From the NCBI GenBank assembly GCA_030015575.1, contig CM057337.1:379649582-379713581 (forward strand): DNA of 64,000 nt, written 5' to 3'. A model generated the notes under the pieces. That model was not told the DNA's origin, made no database searches, and saw nothing but the letters and a program-made list of their open reading frames with translations. The DNA is from Agapanthus africanus. Taxonomy: Eukaryota; Streptophyta; Magnoliopsida; Asparagales; Amaryllidaceae. Position numbers and translations under genes: made by a program. Below are positions 1 to 10,277 of the stretch, in pieces. Within the stretch, counting starts at the first letter, position 1; each line of letters opens with the position of its first letter.

Positions 1-2099
1 TCAAACTCTTTGATAACGACGTCAAAGCAGATGTTCCAACTCCGCGATGCTTGCTTTAATCCATAAATGGATTTAAGCAGCTTGCACACCTTCCCACTGC
101 TCCCACTGTCTACGAAGCCCTCTGGCTGAGTCATGTACACGCACTCTTCTAAATCACCATTTAGAAAGGCGGTCTTAACATCCATTTGCCAGATTTCGTA
201 GTCATGATATGCAGCGATGGCAAGCATGATTCGGATGGATTTAAGCATAGCTACTGGAGAAAAGGTTTCGTCATAGTCCACACCTGGTCTTTGACGAAAA
301 CCTTTTGCTACAAGTCTAGCTTTGAAAGTCTCCACTTTCCCATCTACACCAAGTTTTTTCTTGAAGATCCACTTGCTCCCAATGGGTTTTACCCCTTCAG
401 GAGCAACTTCCAAAGTCCATACTTTGTTGGTGTACATGGATTCCATCTCGGACCGCATAGCATCCAGCCATTTCACTGAGTCCCCACTCGTGATGGCCTG
501 CTCGAAGCTAGTTGGGTCATCATCCTCCATGATGCAATCCTCACTTCCACCATCAATGAGAAAACCATAGTATCTCTCAGGTGGTCGAGAAATCCTACTA
601 GATCGGCGGAGAGGCTGGGGTACGTCGGGCACCACTGAATCCTCTGGTTCTACTAAATCATTAGTTGCAGTTTGTGGTGCTGGAACCTCTTCCAGCTCTA
701 CCTCTTTGCCATTAATTTCTTTTGCAAGAAATTCCCTTTCCAAAAAGGTGGCATGTTGAGCAACAAACACTCTTTGTTCCTCAGCTTGGAAGAAAAAATA
801 TCCTTGAGAATTCTTAGGATATCCCACAAACTTGCAAAGGACTGATCGTGCCTCGAGTTTGTCCGGATTTTTCTTTTTGACATAGGCCGGACAACCCCAT
901 ATCTTAATTCGTTTAAAATATGGTCTCTTCCCACTCCATATCTCATATGGTGTGGTAGGTACAGATTTAGACGGAACCAGATTCAATAGGTATATGGCTG
1001 TCTCAAGCGCATATCCCCAAAAGGAAATAGGTAACTCAGCATTGCTCATCATTGAACGCACCATATCTAATAGGGTGCGATTCCTTCGTTCCGATACACC
1101 GTTGTGCTGTGGTGTATAAGGAGGAGTAAGCTGAGAGAGAATCCCATTCTCTTTTAGATAATCCAGGAATTCACTGCTTAAGTATTCACCTCCTCGATCA
1201 GATCGAAGAATCTTAATACTTTTGCCCGTTTGGTTCTCTACCTCGTGCTTATATTCTTTGAATTTCTCAAAAGCTTCAGACTTGTGTTTCAACAGGAACA
1301 CATGCCCGTATCTAGAGAGATCGTCAGTGAATGTAATGAAGTAGGAAGAACCATTTCTGGCGTGTGTAGACATAGGACCGCATACATCACTATGCACCAG
1401 TCCCAAGAGTTCTGTAACTCTTTCTCCGTGTCCCGTAAACGGAGTTTTGGTCATTTTTCCTTTGAGACATGAATGGCAAGTGTCATAAGATGATAATTCG
1501 AATGAATTCAAATATCCATTCTTATGCAACTTAGCTAGTCGTGTCTCATTGATATGACCAAGTCTACAGTGCCACAAGAAGGATTCGTTCATTTCTGAGC
1601 TTTTCCTCTTGTGTGTGTTTTGTATATTGAAGACTGTATTTTGATTGAGAATGAATATGCCATTATGTAGCGAGCCTAATGCAATCAACTTTTGATCTAG
1701 GAATATGTTCATAACATTATCCTTTACTACAAAATTATATCCTTCTTTACTTAATAAAGAAACTGATATAATGTTGCACATCATGTTCGGTATATAATAG
1801 CACTCATTCAGGACTAGTGTATCACCATTTGGTAATACCAAGTGATATATGCCAACTGCTTTGGCTGCAACATTTGCCCCATTCCCTACTTGAACGGAAT
1901 GATCACCTTTTCCCAGTTCTCTACCTTTTCGTAGCCCATGTAACTTCTTACATATATGGGATCCTGATCCGGTATCTAATACCCAGGACGTAGGGTGCAC
2001 TGAGAAACAGTTCTCAATAACAAACACACCCGAAGAAGGTGCATCATCATGCACGTTCTCCGTTTGGGCGGCGTGAGAATCTAGATATTCTCCTGTTTC
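1..2099 (-). CDS. pol: Ty1/copia pol, partial, intact frame (element A)
   Basis: This is the pol polyprotein of copia element A: protease, integrase and the start of reverse transcriptase, which together cut the polyprotein, insert the cDNA and copy the RNA. I read all 699 minus-strand codons from 2099 to the left edge and found no stop. The protease site DTGSGS is at about residue 42. The integrase zinc finger is H177, H182, C208 and C211. The integrase catalytic residues are D238, D301 and E337, with 35 residues between the last two. Reverse transcriptase follows, with MDVKTAFLNGDLEE near residue 640; its YMDD box lies off the window. The upstream boundary is an amber codon at 2100-2102, and the first in-frame Met comes only after the protease motif, so the true start is unknown. 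No gag is joined to it. It is the only undamaged coding region here. Confidence 0.93.
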
Positions 2100-2186
2100 C
2101 TATTCAGTCTTATAACATTTATAAGATAGAACGGGTCCAACGTTCCCCTGCACAGTATAACATGCGGGTTCGGTCAATACATCCAT
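2100..2186 (-). other. Short in-frame leader ORF ending in amber codon (A)
   Basis: An ATG at 2184-2186 opens 28 codons in the pol frame (starting MDVLTEPACYTV) and ends at TAG, 2100-2102, directly before the open pol frame. The matching codon in copy B is CAG (Gln), and B has ACG in place of the ATG. This may be an ordinary nonsense mutation or a readthrough junction; the sequence alone does not decide. No gag domain is recognisable in it. Confidence 0.6.
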
Positions 2187-2222
2187 ATTATTATCTTGAT
2201 TAAGGCATGTAATGGTCGCTAC

Positions 2223-2243
2223 CTGGAGAGAGAGAGAAGAAAA
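2223..2243 (-). promoter_or_regulatory. Possible 3' splice site before pol (A)
   Basis: Read on the minus strand, a run of about 18 pyrimidines (TTCTTCTCTCTCTC) ends in CAG followed by GTAGC, 37 bases upstream of the short in-frame ATG. It looks like a plant intron acceptor and is kept in copy B at 12222-12242. No donor was assigned, so splicing is only inferred. Confidence 0.35.
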
Positions 2244-3002
2244 CACTTTAGGGTATGCTCTTGCAAGATCAGATTGGTTATTATCTTATCTAATCAGGAT
2301 GGCTCCCACTGGTTTTTATCAAATCTTCCTTCAAACCCTAAAAGGAAAGACTAGCCGGGATTAATTACACCCTACAACTTCGTCGATCTTTCAGCCAGGC
2401 CAGTGTCGGTACTTTGAGGGAGGTCCCCCGTGCTTTCACACGAACCTAATTAATGTAAACCTCGTTTTCCCAGAGGCGTAACCCCGTTGACACCTTTCTA
2501 GACACCTACTTGATCGGCTAATTGTAGTGTGCAAAACTCTCCCAGGAGTAACTCTTACTCACAGTGGGTATCGGGATCTAACTATCTCATAGAAGGTATG
2601 CAATCTCATTGCAAATTTCAACACTTGAAATTCCCGATAATGCTTTTGCCCCTAGCGATCTATGACCTTGACTAAGTCAACAAACCATAAATCGCAAGTC
2701 AAGTTCAACCCGTACATTTCCCGATTGAATTAAACCCACCCGTACGACCCTTGACTGAGTCAACAAGGCCGTGCGAATGCTCTAATCCAATCACATCTCA
2801 TGTTGTTACAGATAAACATAATTTAGCTACCATACACTATGCCTTGACTAAGTCAACAAACATAGCACGAATACTAAATAATATCTATCTGAAATGACGG
2901 AGGGCTGCGCGGGTTCTTTCATAAAAAACCATGAGCGTAATGAACTTGATATCGTTGCAGAATCAAATGAAGTTTTGAAATGGAGTGATTTTGAGGCTTT
3001 TC

Positions 3003-3262
3003 TAGTTTTGCTAAAGGGGTCACTCCCGGTGAAGGGATCGTCGGCCCTTTCCTCGTCGAATGAGGTGCAGGATATATCATATATATAACTATGCAAAGCA
3101 GAAACTATAGAAGCAGTCAAAAACAAACCGAGTGTGTAGCATCTGCCAGTTATTGCTAAAGGAGTCACTCCCGGTGAAGGGATCTCGGTCCTTTCCTCAT
3201 CGAATAAGGTGCAGGATATATCACATATACCGCTATGCAAAGCAAGAACTGTAGCTACCTGT
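3003..3262 (-). repeat. Direct repeat pair in copia leader
   Basis: Two copies of roughly 110 bp lie at about 3003-3116 and 3147-3262. Both carry GCTAAAG.GGTCACTCCCGG, CGAAT.AGGTGCAGGATATAT and CTATGCAAAGCA. Element B has the same pair at about 11220-11480, so the duplication predates the split of the two copies. Confidence 0.75.
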
Positions 3263-5076
3263 TTTGTTAAAAATTTGATTCTACAACATCTTAGGTTTCT
3301 TTTCTTTCATTAATCACATTAATGAAGTCCCATCATTTATATACCTAAACATCATAGATAAATACGACGTACACTTATGCCATCCGCATTCGCCTCGATG
3401 TCCCCTCGTGCACCGTTAGGTTAGGTAACAAACGACAGAGCACGGCAGGGCTAGTGCGGGTGCAAAACATAAGTAACGTCTATATAATATATCATATATA
3501 CTATATAAAGTATCTATCACAGAACATCACATGATCAAATCACAGATATCGCAGCAGAAGAAACATATGAAACATTGGATATACTAGGACGTCCATGTTT
3601 TCAATACGAGCCAGTATAAAACACGGATTCCACGGTCGTGATGAATAGCCAATCCCATACCCCTAGACCCCTACGAGAGCGGCAAGTAACCCTACCAATT
3701 CTATGGTTAGGAGACCCGGACTCGACTCCTCGAGATGGTCTCCCACTGGACCCTAGAACCCGGTTACTTGTGCTCCCCTCCTTGGGTCTATCCTAGTGCG
3801 GAAAAGTAAATAATATACAAAGGGTGACATCTTCCGCAACCTGGAAGTGCCCCAATAAAAGAATATTATATACATGTTTTTACATGAATGAGAAAAGAAA
3901 AACACTCATCTCACATAAAAACCCCCGGCTATTCAAACACGACGATCCAATATAACATATCCAGCAACACATAACATCACATGTCATCAACGTAAGTAAA
4001 TATGCGCATCCCAATTGTCGTTGACTTATAGCAACGAAACCGGCGATATCACATATTACACTTACGGTCACAGAAAAGAAAGTGTAAAACTACAACAATT
4101 GGAATCCGCAACCTCTTTAGACATCGCATGCCTAATCAAAATGAAATACTTAGACATCACATGCCTAACAGTTATAAACCCCGCATTTTAGTCTCATTAT
4201 CGAAAACTCTTTTCAATATCAAATGAAACTAAACCGCTAGATTTATATCATTCATTCAGTTATCTCATAACTGTTTGTGAATTCCAATTATTGTATCCCA
4301 TTCCGGATAAATAGAAAATATTAAACTTTCCGATCGAACATTCGAACACCCAAGTTTTCCCGAAACCGTCCAACACATGAAATAGGTTCAAAGACATTCA
4401 CTTCATGCCTCAGTACCAACGGTCCAGCCGTAGAAGGGTCAAGCCAACGCCTCACATGTGGCACGCCGTACTGCCCCAAACCCGAAGGTTCAAAGGGCAG
4501 TTCAAGACGGTCACATAATCGAGTTAAGGTTTGTTATCTTCTAGAGGGACCATCGCGTTACTTACACTACTCAGAACGTCCTTAAACCACACAAAAATCC
4601 AACACTTGGATATTTTCCGGCAGGGGAAAAGTTGGATATTTATATCCGGTCGAACTTTTCAACATATTCTAAAGTCATCCGGAAATACACAAAGACGAAA
4701 TTTGATAATCCGATCGAAACATCGAAGCTCTAAAACACCCCAGAAAATTCAACTCTTGAATAAATATTAAAAATACCCATAAAACTCAGCAGCTGAAATG
4801 ATGAATTACTGTGCAAAGGAGGAGGGATGACGTCATCATTAGGCCGCGGAACCACCGCAGAAGCCATGCTTCTACCGCGGTTCCGCAGCACAATATACTG
4901 TTCATTGGAAAAAATTTGCACCGTAATTCTTAGAATTCCCAGTTGAATTTTTTAAGCATTTTTAATCTAGAAAAATCCCAGTTTTTAGAAAAAGTCCAGA
5001 GAGCAAGATGTGTTAGGGTTTCGATGTGTATTCGGGTTTCAAACGTCGTCTAGACTTCGCCTAAGGCTCTAGCTAG

Positions 5077-5089
5077 GCTCTGATACCAC
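5077..5089 (-). other. Primer-binding site of copia A (iMet tRNA type)
   Basis: Minus strand GTGGTATCAGAGC directly follows the CCCTACA end of the 5' LTR. It complements the 3' end of plant initiator methionine tRNA, the usual primer of copia elements. Confidence 0.9.
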
Positions 5090-7303
5090 TGTAGGGTTCC
5101 TAGGTACGCTAATGAAGTCTCACAAGGCATCAACCATGCCAATTTCAAATTTTATGGGTGCCGAGAAACCCTAATACGGATCGTTGACTACAAGTTTAGG
5201 CGAAATACAAATCTAGTTAACAACTTAACTAAAGATAAGAACCTACAACCTTTGTAGATCCGGATATCCACTTCCTTGGCTCCACGTAGGCGTCCTCTCG
5301 CTGTCCATCTCGAATCCCGGACTCAATCGTCGGCTTGATCGGAGAAATGGGCGGACTAGGTCGTCGGCTTCGTGCCGAAGATGATCTACGTCGAGGCATC
5401 ACAAGTTCAAGCTCCGACTTCACAAATTTGTGAAACTTGTGAAGAAAACACCCAAAACAACTTGGCAAGAGGTAGAGGGTGAAGAAATAGGAGGTGGGTT
5501 CACTTTAGAATTGGATTTCTCACTTTAGAACTCAAGTTGCCATTGATGGCATCAAGCTTTCTTTCTTGAAGAAGAAGATGAAGAAGATGAAAGAGTATGA
5601 TAAGTGTTGAATTAAAATGAAAAATAATTCAATACTTATCATAAGCTAACCATAGTTGAGTGCAGAGAATAGACCATGGTTACTTGGATGGGTTAGGGTT
5701 AAGCATGAAGACAAGAATGGTTAAGAAGTCAAAGCTTCATGAAGCTTCAACTAGAAACAAACATAGCCACCATTCTTATCTAAATCTTTTCCAAATAAAT
5801 AAACAAATAAATAAATGAAAAAGCAAAAACCCTAATCATCTCTTAACCATGGTTTAATCCTTTACACTTAACCACATGATCAAGTATCATCAAACATTAT
5901 ACAAATATGTGCACAATAATATATCACATATACAATGTGCATCAAGTGAGAAAATCCTTTTAAAATGAACCAATACAAGTTAATGCAAAGTAATATATCA
6001 AATATATAATTATACATTAAATCATTAAATCAACACTTGATTTAACGATCCGGTCATATCACATATAACCGACTAGTATCCTATGTATCGGCTTATCGAA
6101 CCAATCCTTGATTCGATATCTAGGTTATATCGAATATAACCAATCGATACATCCATCGCGAGAATGGAATACGGTATCACATACACGCATCATTCTCGGT
6201 CCTGCACATATCTCATATGCACTCCTATTTCGTTTCGCTTGAGCCAGGAAACCTCTGTGTAGGACTCTAAAGACTCGTCAATACGCCGGTAGCAGATGAT
6301 GATCATATCAAGCACCCACAAGCCGCAAGCGGTCTGCTAAACGTAACGGCCATCCGGGTATTGATCGATCAGAAGATCGACGAGCTAGCCCGCTCACACT
6401 CCTGTGAATCCAACCAGTAACACTTACCGTACAGTCCGGTCTGTTCGTCTGATACGTTGCATATCAAGTCTAGGGGTGGTAAACGTCAGACCCCAGTAAC
6501 CGATAAGTCGTGCCGATGTGAGGCTCATAACGGGTCGAGAAACTACTGGTAACACTTACCAGCAAATCTCTGATCAGCCCTGGCCAGGGACTTCCCTGTT
6601 ACGGCCAATCGAGCACAGCGCAACATCAACCCCTAATACCGGGAGAGACGAAACCCCTCCTATCGCTCATTGCCTCCATGTGACTCAGGACTGTACCCAA
6701 AGACCACCGTTTTGCACGCCCTCATGGACGTGGTAAGGTGGAGATCAAATCACAGTGGGAATCACACAAGACTCTATGACGATCTCGGGTCTTCAGACTA
6801 ACCTGCACAAGTGTCACCTGAGAACTGCCATCTGACGTGAGGTATAATACCATCTGGGAGTTCTCGGCGAGTCCGTCCAGTGTACCCAGTCTCTACTGAG
6901 CACCTGTACACCATCTCTGATGTCAAACACCAATGGATATGGGATCATCCATCGCCCATCTCATGGGTCGTGAAGCGTATACGCTAGTCTACACTAGTAT
7001 ATCGATGCCCCGTCTCGATACACCCATGACTAGGGACCTTGAAGGATGTACCTATGGACTACCATGTTTCCACTAGTATGATCTGCATCATAGTCTAGGT
7101 AGTCAAGTACACATCCTAAGGGCTTTACCAACATGTAACTATAAGATAGTTTAAAGAGACAAGTGTACATGTTAAGATAAAGAGCAACCAGATAGCATAC
7201 TATCATATCGAGCAAGAAAGTCATCTCTATATATGTCCAAGCATCCAATATAATATACATCATCTGTACAATACTGGCCTCTAGGGCATACATACAACTA
7301 ACA
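5090..7303 (-). mobile_element. 5' LTR of copia element A
   Basis: This 2214-bp LTR begins TGTTAGTTGTATGTATGCCC (complement of the bases ending at 7303) and ends ACCCTACA at 5090, beside the primer-binding site. It is homologous to the LTRs of B, D and E. Directly beyond it, at 7304, B's 5' LTR resumes in the opposite orientation about 378 bp inside its own start. So A inserted into B's LTR, and the missing piece of B should lie left of this window. The likely target duplication is AGAGA at 7304-7308. The conserved ATGCCC..AGAGG start recalls Angela/Tork-type copia LTRs; that lineage call is tentative. Confidence 0.9.
5900..6215 (-). repeat. Palindrome array in LTR A
   Basis: A series of short inverted repeats sits around a CAC-type centre (GTG on the element's sense strand). 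Examples are TATATCACATATA near 5920, AAATCAACACTTGATTT near 6030, and CATATCACATATAACCG near 6055. Arms differ from one palindrome to the next. Equivalent arrays lie in the LTRs of B, D and E. Confidence 0.7.
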
Positions 7304-9132
7304 AGAGATGATATATGGGTGCTCAGTGGAGACTGGGTACACCGGACGGACTCGCCGAGAACTCCCAGATGGTATTATACCTTACGTCAGATGACAGTTC
7401 TCTGGTGACACTGGTACAGGTTAGTCTGTAGACCCGAGATCATCATAGAGTCTTGTGTGATTCCCACTGTGCTTTGATTTCTACCTTACCACGTCCAAGA
7501 GGGCATGCAAAACGGTGGTTTTTGGGTACAGTCCCGAGTCACATGGAGGCAATGAACGATAAGAGGGGTTTCGTCTCTCCCGGTATTGGGGGTTGATGTT
7601 GCGCTATGCTTGATTGGCCATAACAGGGAAGTCCCTGGCCAGGGCTGGTTTAGAGATTTACTGGTAAGTGTATAAGTAGTTTCTCGACCCCTTATGAGCT
7701 TCATATCGGCATGACTTATCGGTTATTGGGGTCTGACGTTTACCACCCCTAGACTTGATATGCGACATATCAGACGAGGAGACCGGACTGTACGGTAGTG
7801 TCACTGTCAGGCTTTTTGCAGGAGTTGGAGCGGGCTTGCTTGCTGATCTTCTGATCGCTCAATACCCGGGTAGCCGTTACGTCCAGCTAGTATCACTGAC
7901 GGCTTGTGGGTGCTTGATTTGATCATCACCTACTGCCGGCATATTGATGAGTCTTTAGAGTCCTACATAGAGGCTGTACTGGCTCAGGCAAAACGAAATA
8001 GGAGAGCATATGTGATATGTACGGGACCGAGAATAATACGAGTATGTGATACCGTATTCTATTCTCGTAATGTTTGTGTCGATCGGTTATATGCGATATA
8101 ACCAAGTTATCGAATCAAGGGTTGATTCGATAAGTCGATACATTGGATGTTAGTCGGTTATATGTGATATAACCGGATTATTAAGTCAAGTGTTGATTTA
8201 ATAATTTAGTGTATAATTGTATATGTGATATACTAATTAACATTAAGTAACATTGGTTCACTTAAGCATTTATTTTTCTCACTTGTGCACAACTTAATAT
8301 ATATGTGATATATATTTATTTGTGTGCATTTTTGTATCATGGTTGTTGATACAACTATCATGGGTATAGAAGACTTATACCATACTAATTATATTTGTTA
8401 GGTTTTTATATTTAAAGTAATTCTAAAACAAATGGATAATGAGCACAAATGCATGAAGCTTGATGAAGCTTATGTATGCATTTGACTTAGTCCACTAGTT
8501 TTGTTTTACTTAAGATATTAGTTAACCTAACCACTATGATTACCCATGGTAATGTCTCTAGATGAGTTAGTATATGATACTCACTCACCATGGTTAGCTT
8601 ATTCTCTCTCTTGATTATTTTTCATATTCATTTTGAGCTCATATTCTTCTTCCTCAAAAATTTCTTTCTAGGGTTTGAAATAGAGAGAGGATCAAAGTGA
8701 GAAAAGAAATTCTAAAGTGTACCCATTTCCTATCTCACCATCCTCTACTAGACTAGCACTTTAGTTTAGGGTGTTTGCTTCACTAATTCTATGGTTAGTG
8801 AAATAGAAGCTTGAGTTCGTATTCCCTCAACGTAGATCATCTTCGGCCTCGAAGACTTCAAGCAATTCCGTTGCCTCTTCTCATGGAGCCGTCCGAGAGT
8901 CCGGGAGTTCGATGATCGCAGCGAAGGGACTACTACAAGGAGCTTAAGAAGTGAAGGACCGATCTACAAAGGTTGGATTTCGTATTCACTTAGTGTTAAA
9001 GAGTTTAACTTGAATGTGTTAACCTAATTTTCTAGCAAAGTTCTTGTTTAGAGTTATTCGGCACGGCTAAAATTTTAATCCGGCATGGTTGATGCCTTGT
9101 AGATCCTTATTAGAGTGCCTAGTAACCCTACA
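7304..9132 (+). mobile_element. 5' LTR of copia element B, start cut off by A
   Basis: These 1829 bp match 15500-17317 of B's 3' LTR, so the first 378 bp or so are absent because A inserted here. The LTR ends AACCCTACA at 9132, next to the primer-binding site. In the stretches I compared (about 7900-8500 against 16100-16690) the two LTRs differ by roughly 3 to 6%, plus a 10-bp indel. It contains a palindrome array at about 8000-8350. With A's LTR it forms a head-to-head inverted pair. Confidence 0.9.
7990..8350 (+). repeat. Palindrome array in B 5' LTR
   Basis: At least six inverted repeats in a row have a three-base centre: GGTTATAT-GCG-ATATAACC, ATCGAATCAA-GGG-TTGATTCGAT, CGGTTATAT-GTG-ATATAACCG, TTAAGTCAA-GTG-TTGATTTAA (one mismatch), GTATAT-GTG-ATATAC and ATATATAT-GTG-ATATATAT. 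Arms are 6 to 13 bp and unrelated in sequence; the centre is nearly constant. Confidence 0.85.
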
Positions 9133-9145
9133 GTGGTATCAGAGA
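9133..9145 (+). other. Primer-binding site of copia B
   Basis: GTGGTATCAGAGA follows the LTR end CCCTACA. It matches the initiator-Met-tRNA site except for the last base (A instead of C). Confidence 0.88.
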
Positions 9146-9649
9146 CTAGCTAGAATATTAGGCGATGTGTTAACGAAGTTAAAACCCCGATCGAACCCGA
9201 AAACGTCAAATTATACCCCTCTCTGTAAATTTTTTCAAAACTGGGATTATTCTGAATTAAAAATGCTTAAAAAAATCAGCAGGCAATTATAAGGGAAGCT
9301 GTGCAAAACGACAATGTTTGGCGCCCAAAGCGCCATGGAACAGCGGCAAGAGCAGGTTCCCGCGGCGGTTCCGAGGCCATATAGTGACGTCACACTTATC
9401 ATTTTGCACTGTAATGTTCGTATTTAATTTCATGATGTTTCTGAGTATTTTTAACCTGACTCAAGTGTTGAGATTTCTGGGGTTTATTTTGTAATCGTTG
9501 ATTCGATCGGAATATTTAATTTCGTTTTGTTTTCCGGATATTTAGAAAGTATTAAAAAGTTTGAACGGATATCAATAACTCACTTTTTCCCGACCCGGAA
9601 AATTTCCAAGTGTTGGATTTTTTCCATTTGTTCAAGAACGTCTAAATCG

Positions 9650-9835
9650 TGCAAGTTACGCAATGGACCCTCTAGAAGACAACAAACCTTAACTCGATTA
9701 TGTGACCGTCTTGAACTGCCTTTTGAACCTTAGGGTTTGGGGCAGTATGGCGTGCCACATCTGAGGCGTTGGCTTGACCCTTCTACGGCTGGACCATTGG
9801 TACTGTGGCATGAGATGGATGTTTTTAAACTCCCC
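9650..9835 (+). repeat. Segment shared with LARD-like element I
   Basis: This stretch, with its counterpart in A at about 4415-4585 (minus), matches 60435-60640 (minus) in element I. Shared words include GGACCCTCTAGAAG (GGTCCCTCTAGAAG in I), TTTGAACCTTAGGGTTTG and CCCTTCTACGGCTGGACC. In all three elements it has the same sense orientation and starts roughly 500 to 700 bases after the primer site. Confidence 0.75.
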
Positions 9836-9999
9836 TCAAGTGTTGAGAACTAGATGGAAAACTTGGGTGTTTAATCATTCGATCGGAAAGTTTAACACTG
9901 TCTATTTATCTGGAATGTGATACAATATTTGGAATCCACAAGTAGTTATGAGATAACAAATTTGAATGTTATAAACATAGCAGTTTAGTCTCAATTGAT

Positions 10000-10277
10000 C
10001 GGTTGCCATGGAATTTTGATGCGATCAAAAGTCCGTCGCAATCACGTAGCGTACGCGGATACTCGCCGGGTAAACTTAATAGACAGCCATGCCCCATAGC
10101 CCCGACCAAGTGACTGTAGGAGAACCCCGTCGCCGAAAGCATCCGTTCGGGTGCTTGCGGCAGCGGTGTTCCGCCTTAGTGCACTTCGTCGACGGCATCC
10201 CGGGGTGCGGCCGTCTACTAAAGTTTGCGAGGAGCATTCGATCAGAATATCGGGAAGCTTGTTGAATTGCCCCACTA
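10000..10277. other. GC-rich 278-bp insertion in B leader
   Basis: The block is present in B and absent from A, where the empty site is intact near 4220. GAT stands on both sides (9997-9999 and 10278-10280), suggesting a 3-bp duplication. It is clearly richer in G and C than its surroundings and open for 77 codons on the minus strand (10042-10275). No terminal inverted repeats are visible and I recognise no protein. It could be a captured host or organelle fragment or a filler insertion. Confidence 0.6.

Larger units (their letters stand above)
2187..5076 (-). other. Non-coding leader of copia A in place of gag
   Basis: These 2.9 kb lie between the primer-binding site and pol, where copia elements normally encode gag. 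I see no CCHC knuckle and no open frame longer than about 130 codons. The same leader occurs in element B (9146-12242) on the opposite strand, and I judge it about 90% identical over several hundred bases. It contains a pair of roughly 110-bp direct repeats, several TTGACT..AGTCAA dyads (near 2668, 2750 and 2842) and a GC-rich imperfect palindrome near 4841-4890. The pol end is a CT-rich tract ending in CAG. Origin unknown: a replaced gag, a captured segment or a very old insertion are all possible. Confidence 0.75.

Noticed and set aside
186..570. Plus-strand open frames of 97 and 82 codons at the left edge
   Set aside because: They are shadows of the copia pol reverse transcriptase and linker, which run on the minus strand.
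5077..5089. tRNA-like sequence TGGTATCAGAGC here and at 9133, 30132, 51067 and 61338
   Set aside because: Only the 12-13 bases that pair with a tRNA 3' end are present, always next to an LTR end. They are primer-binding sites, not tRNA genes.
1..7303. A and B as one element flipped by inversion
   Set aside because: A and B each have their own primer site and a different pol state, and B's LTR is interrupted inside its sequence with a likely 5-bp duplication. Nested insertion explains this better.
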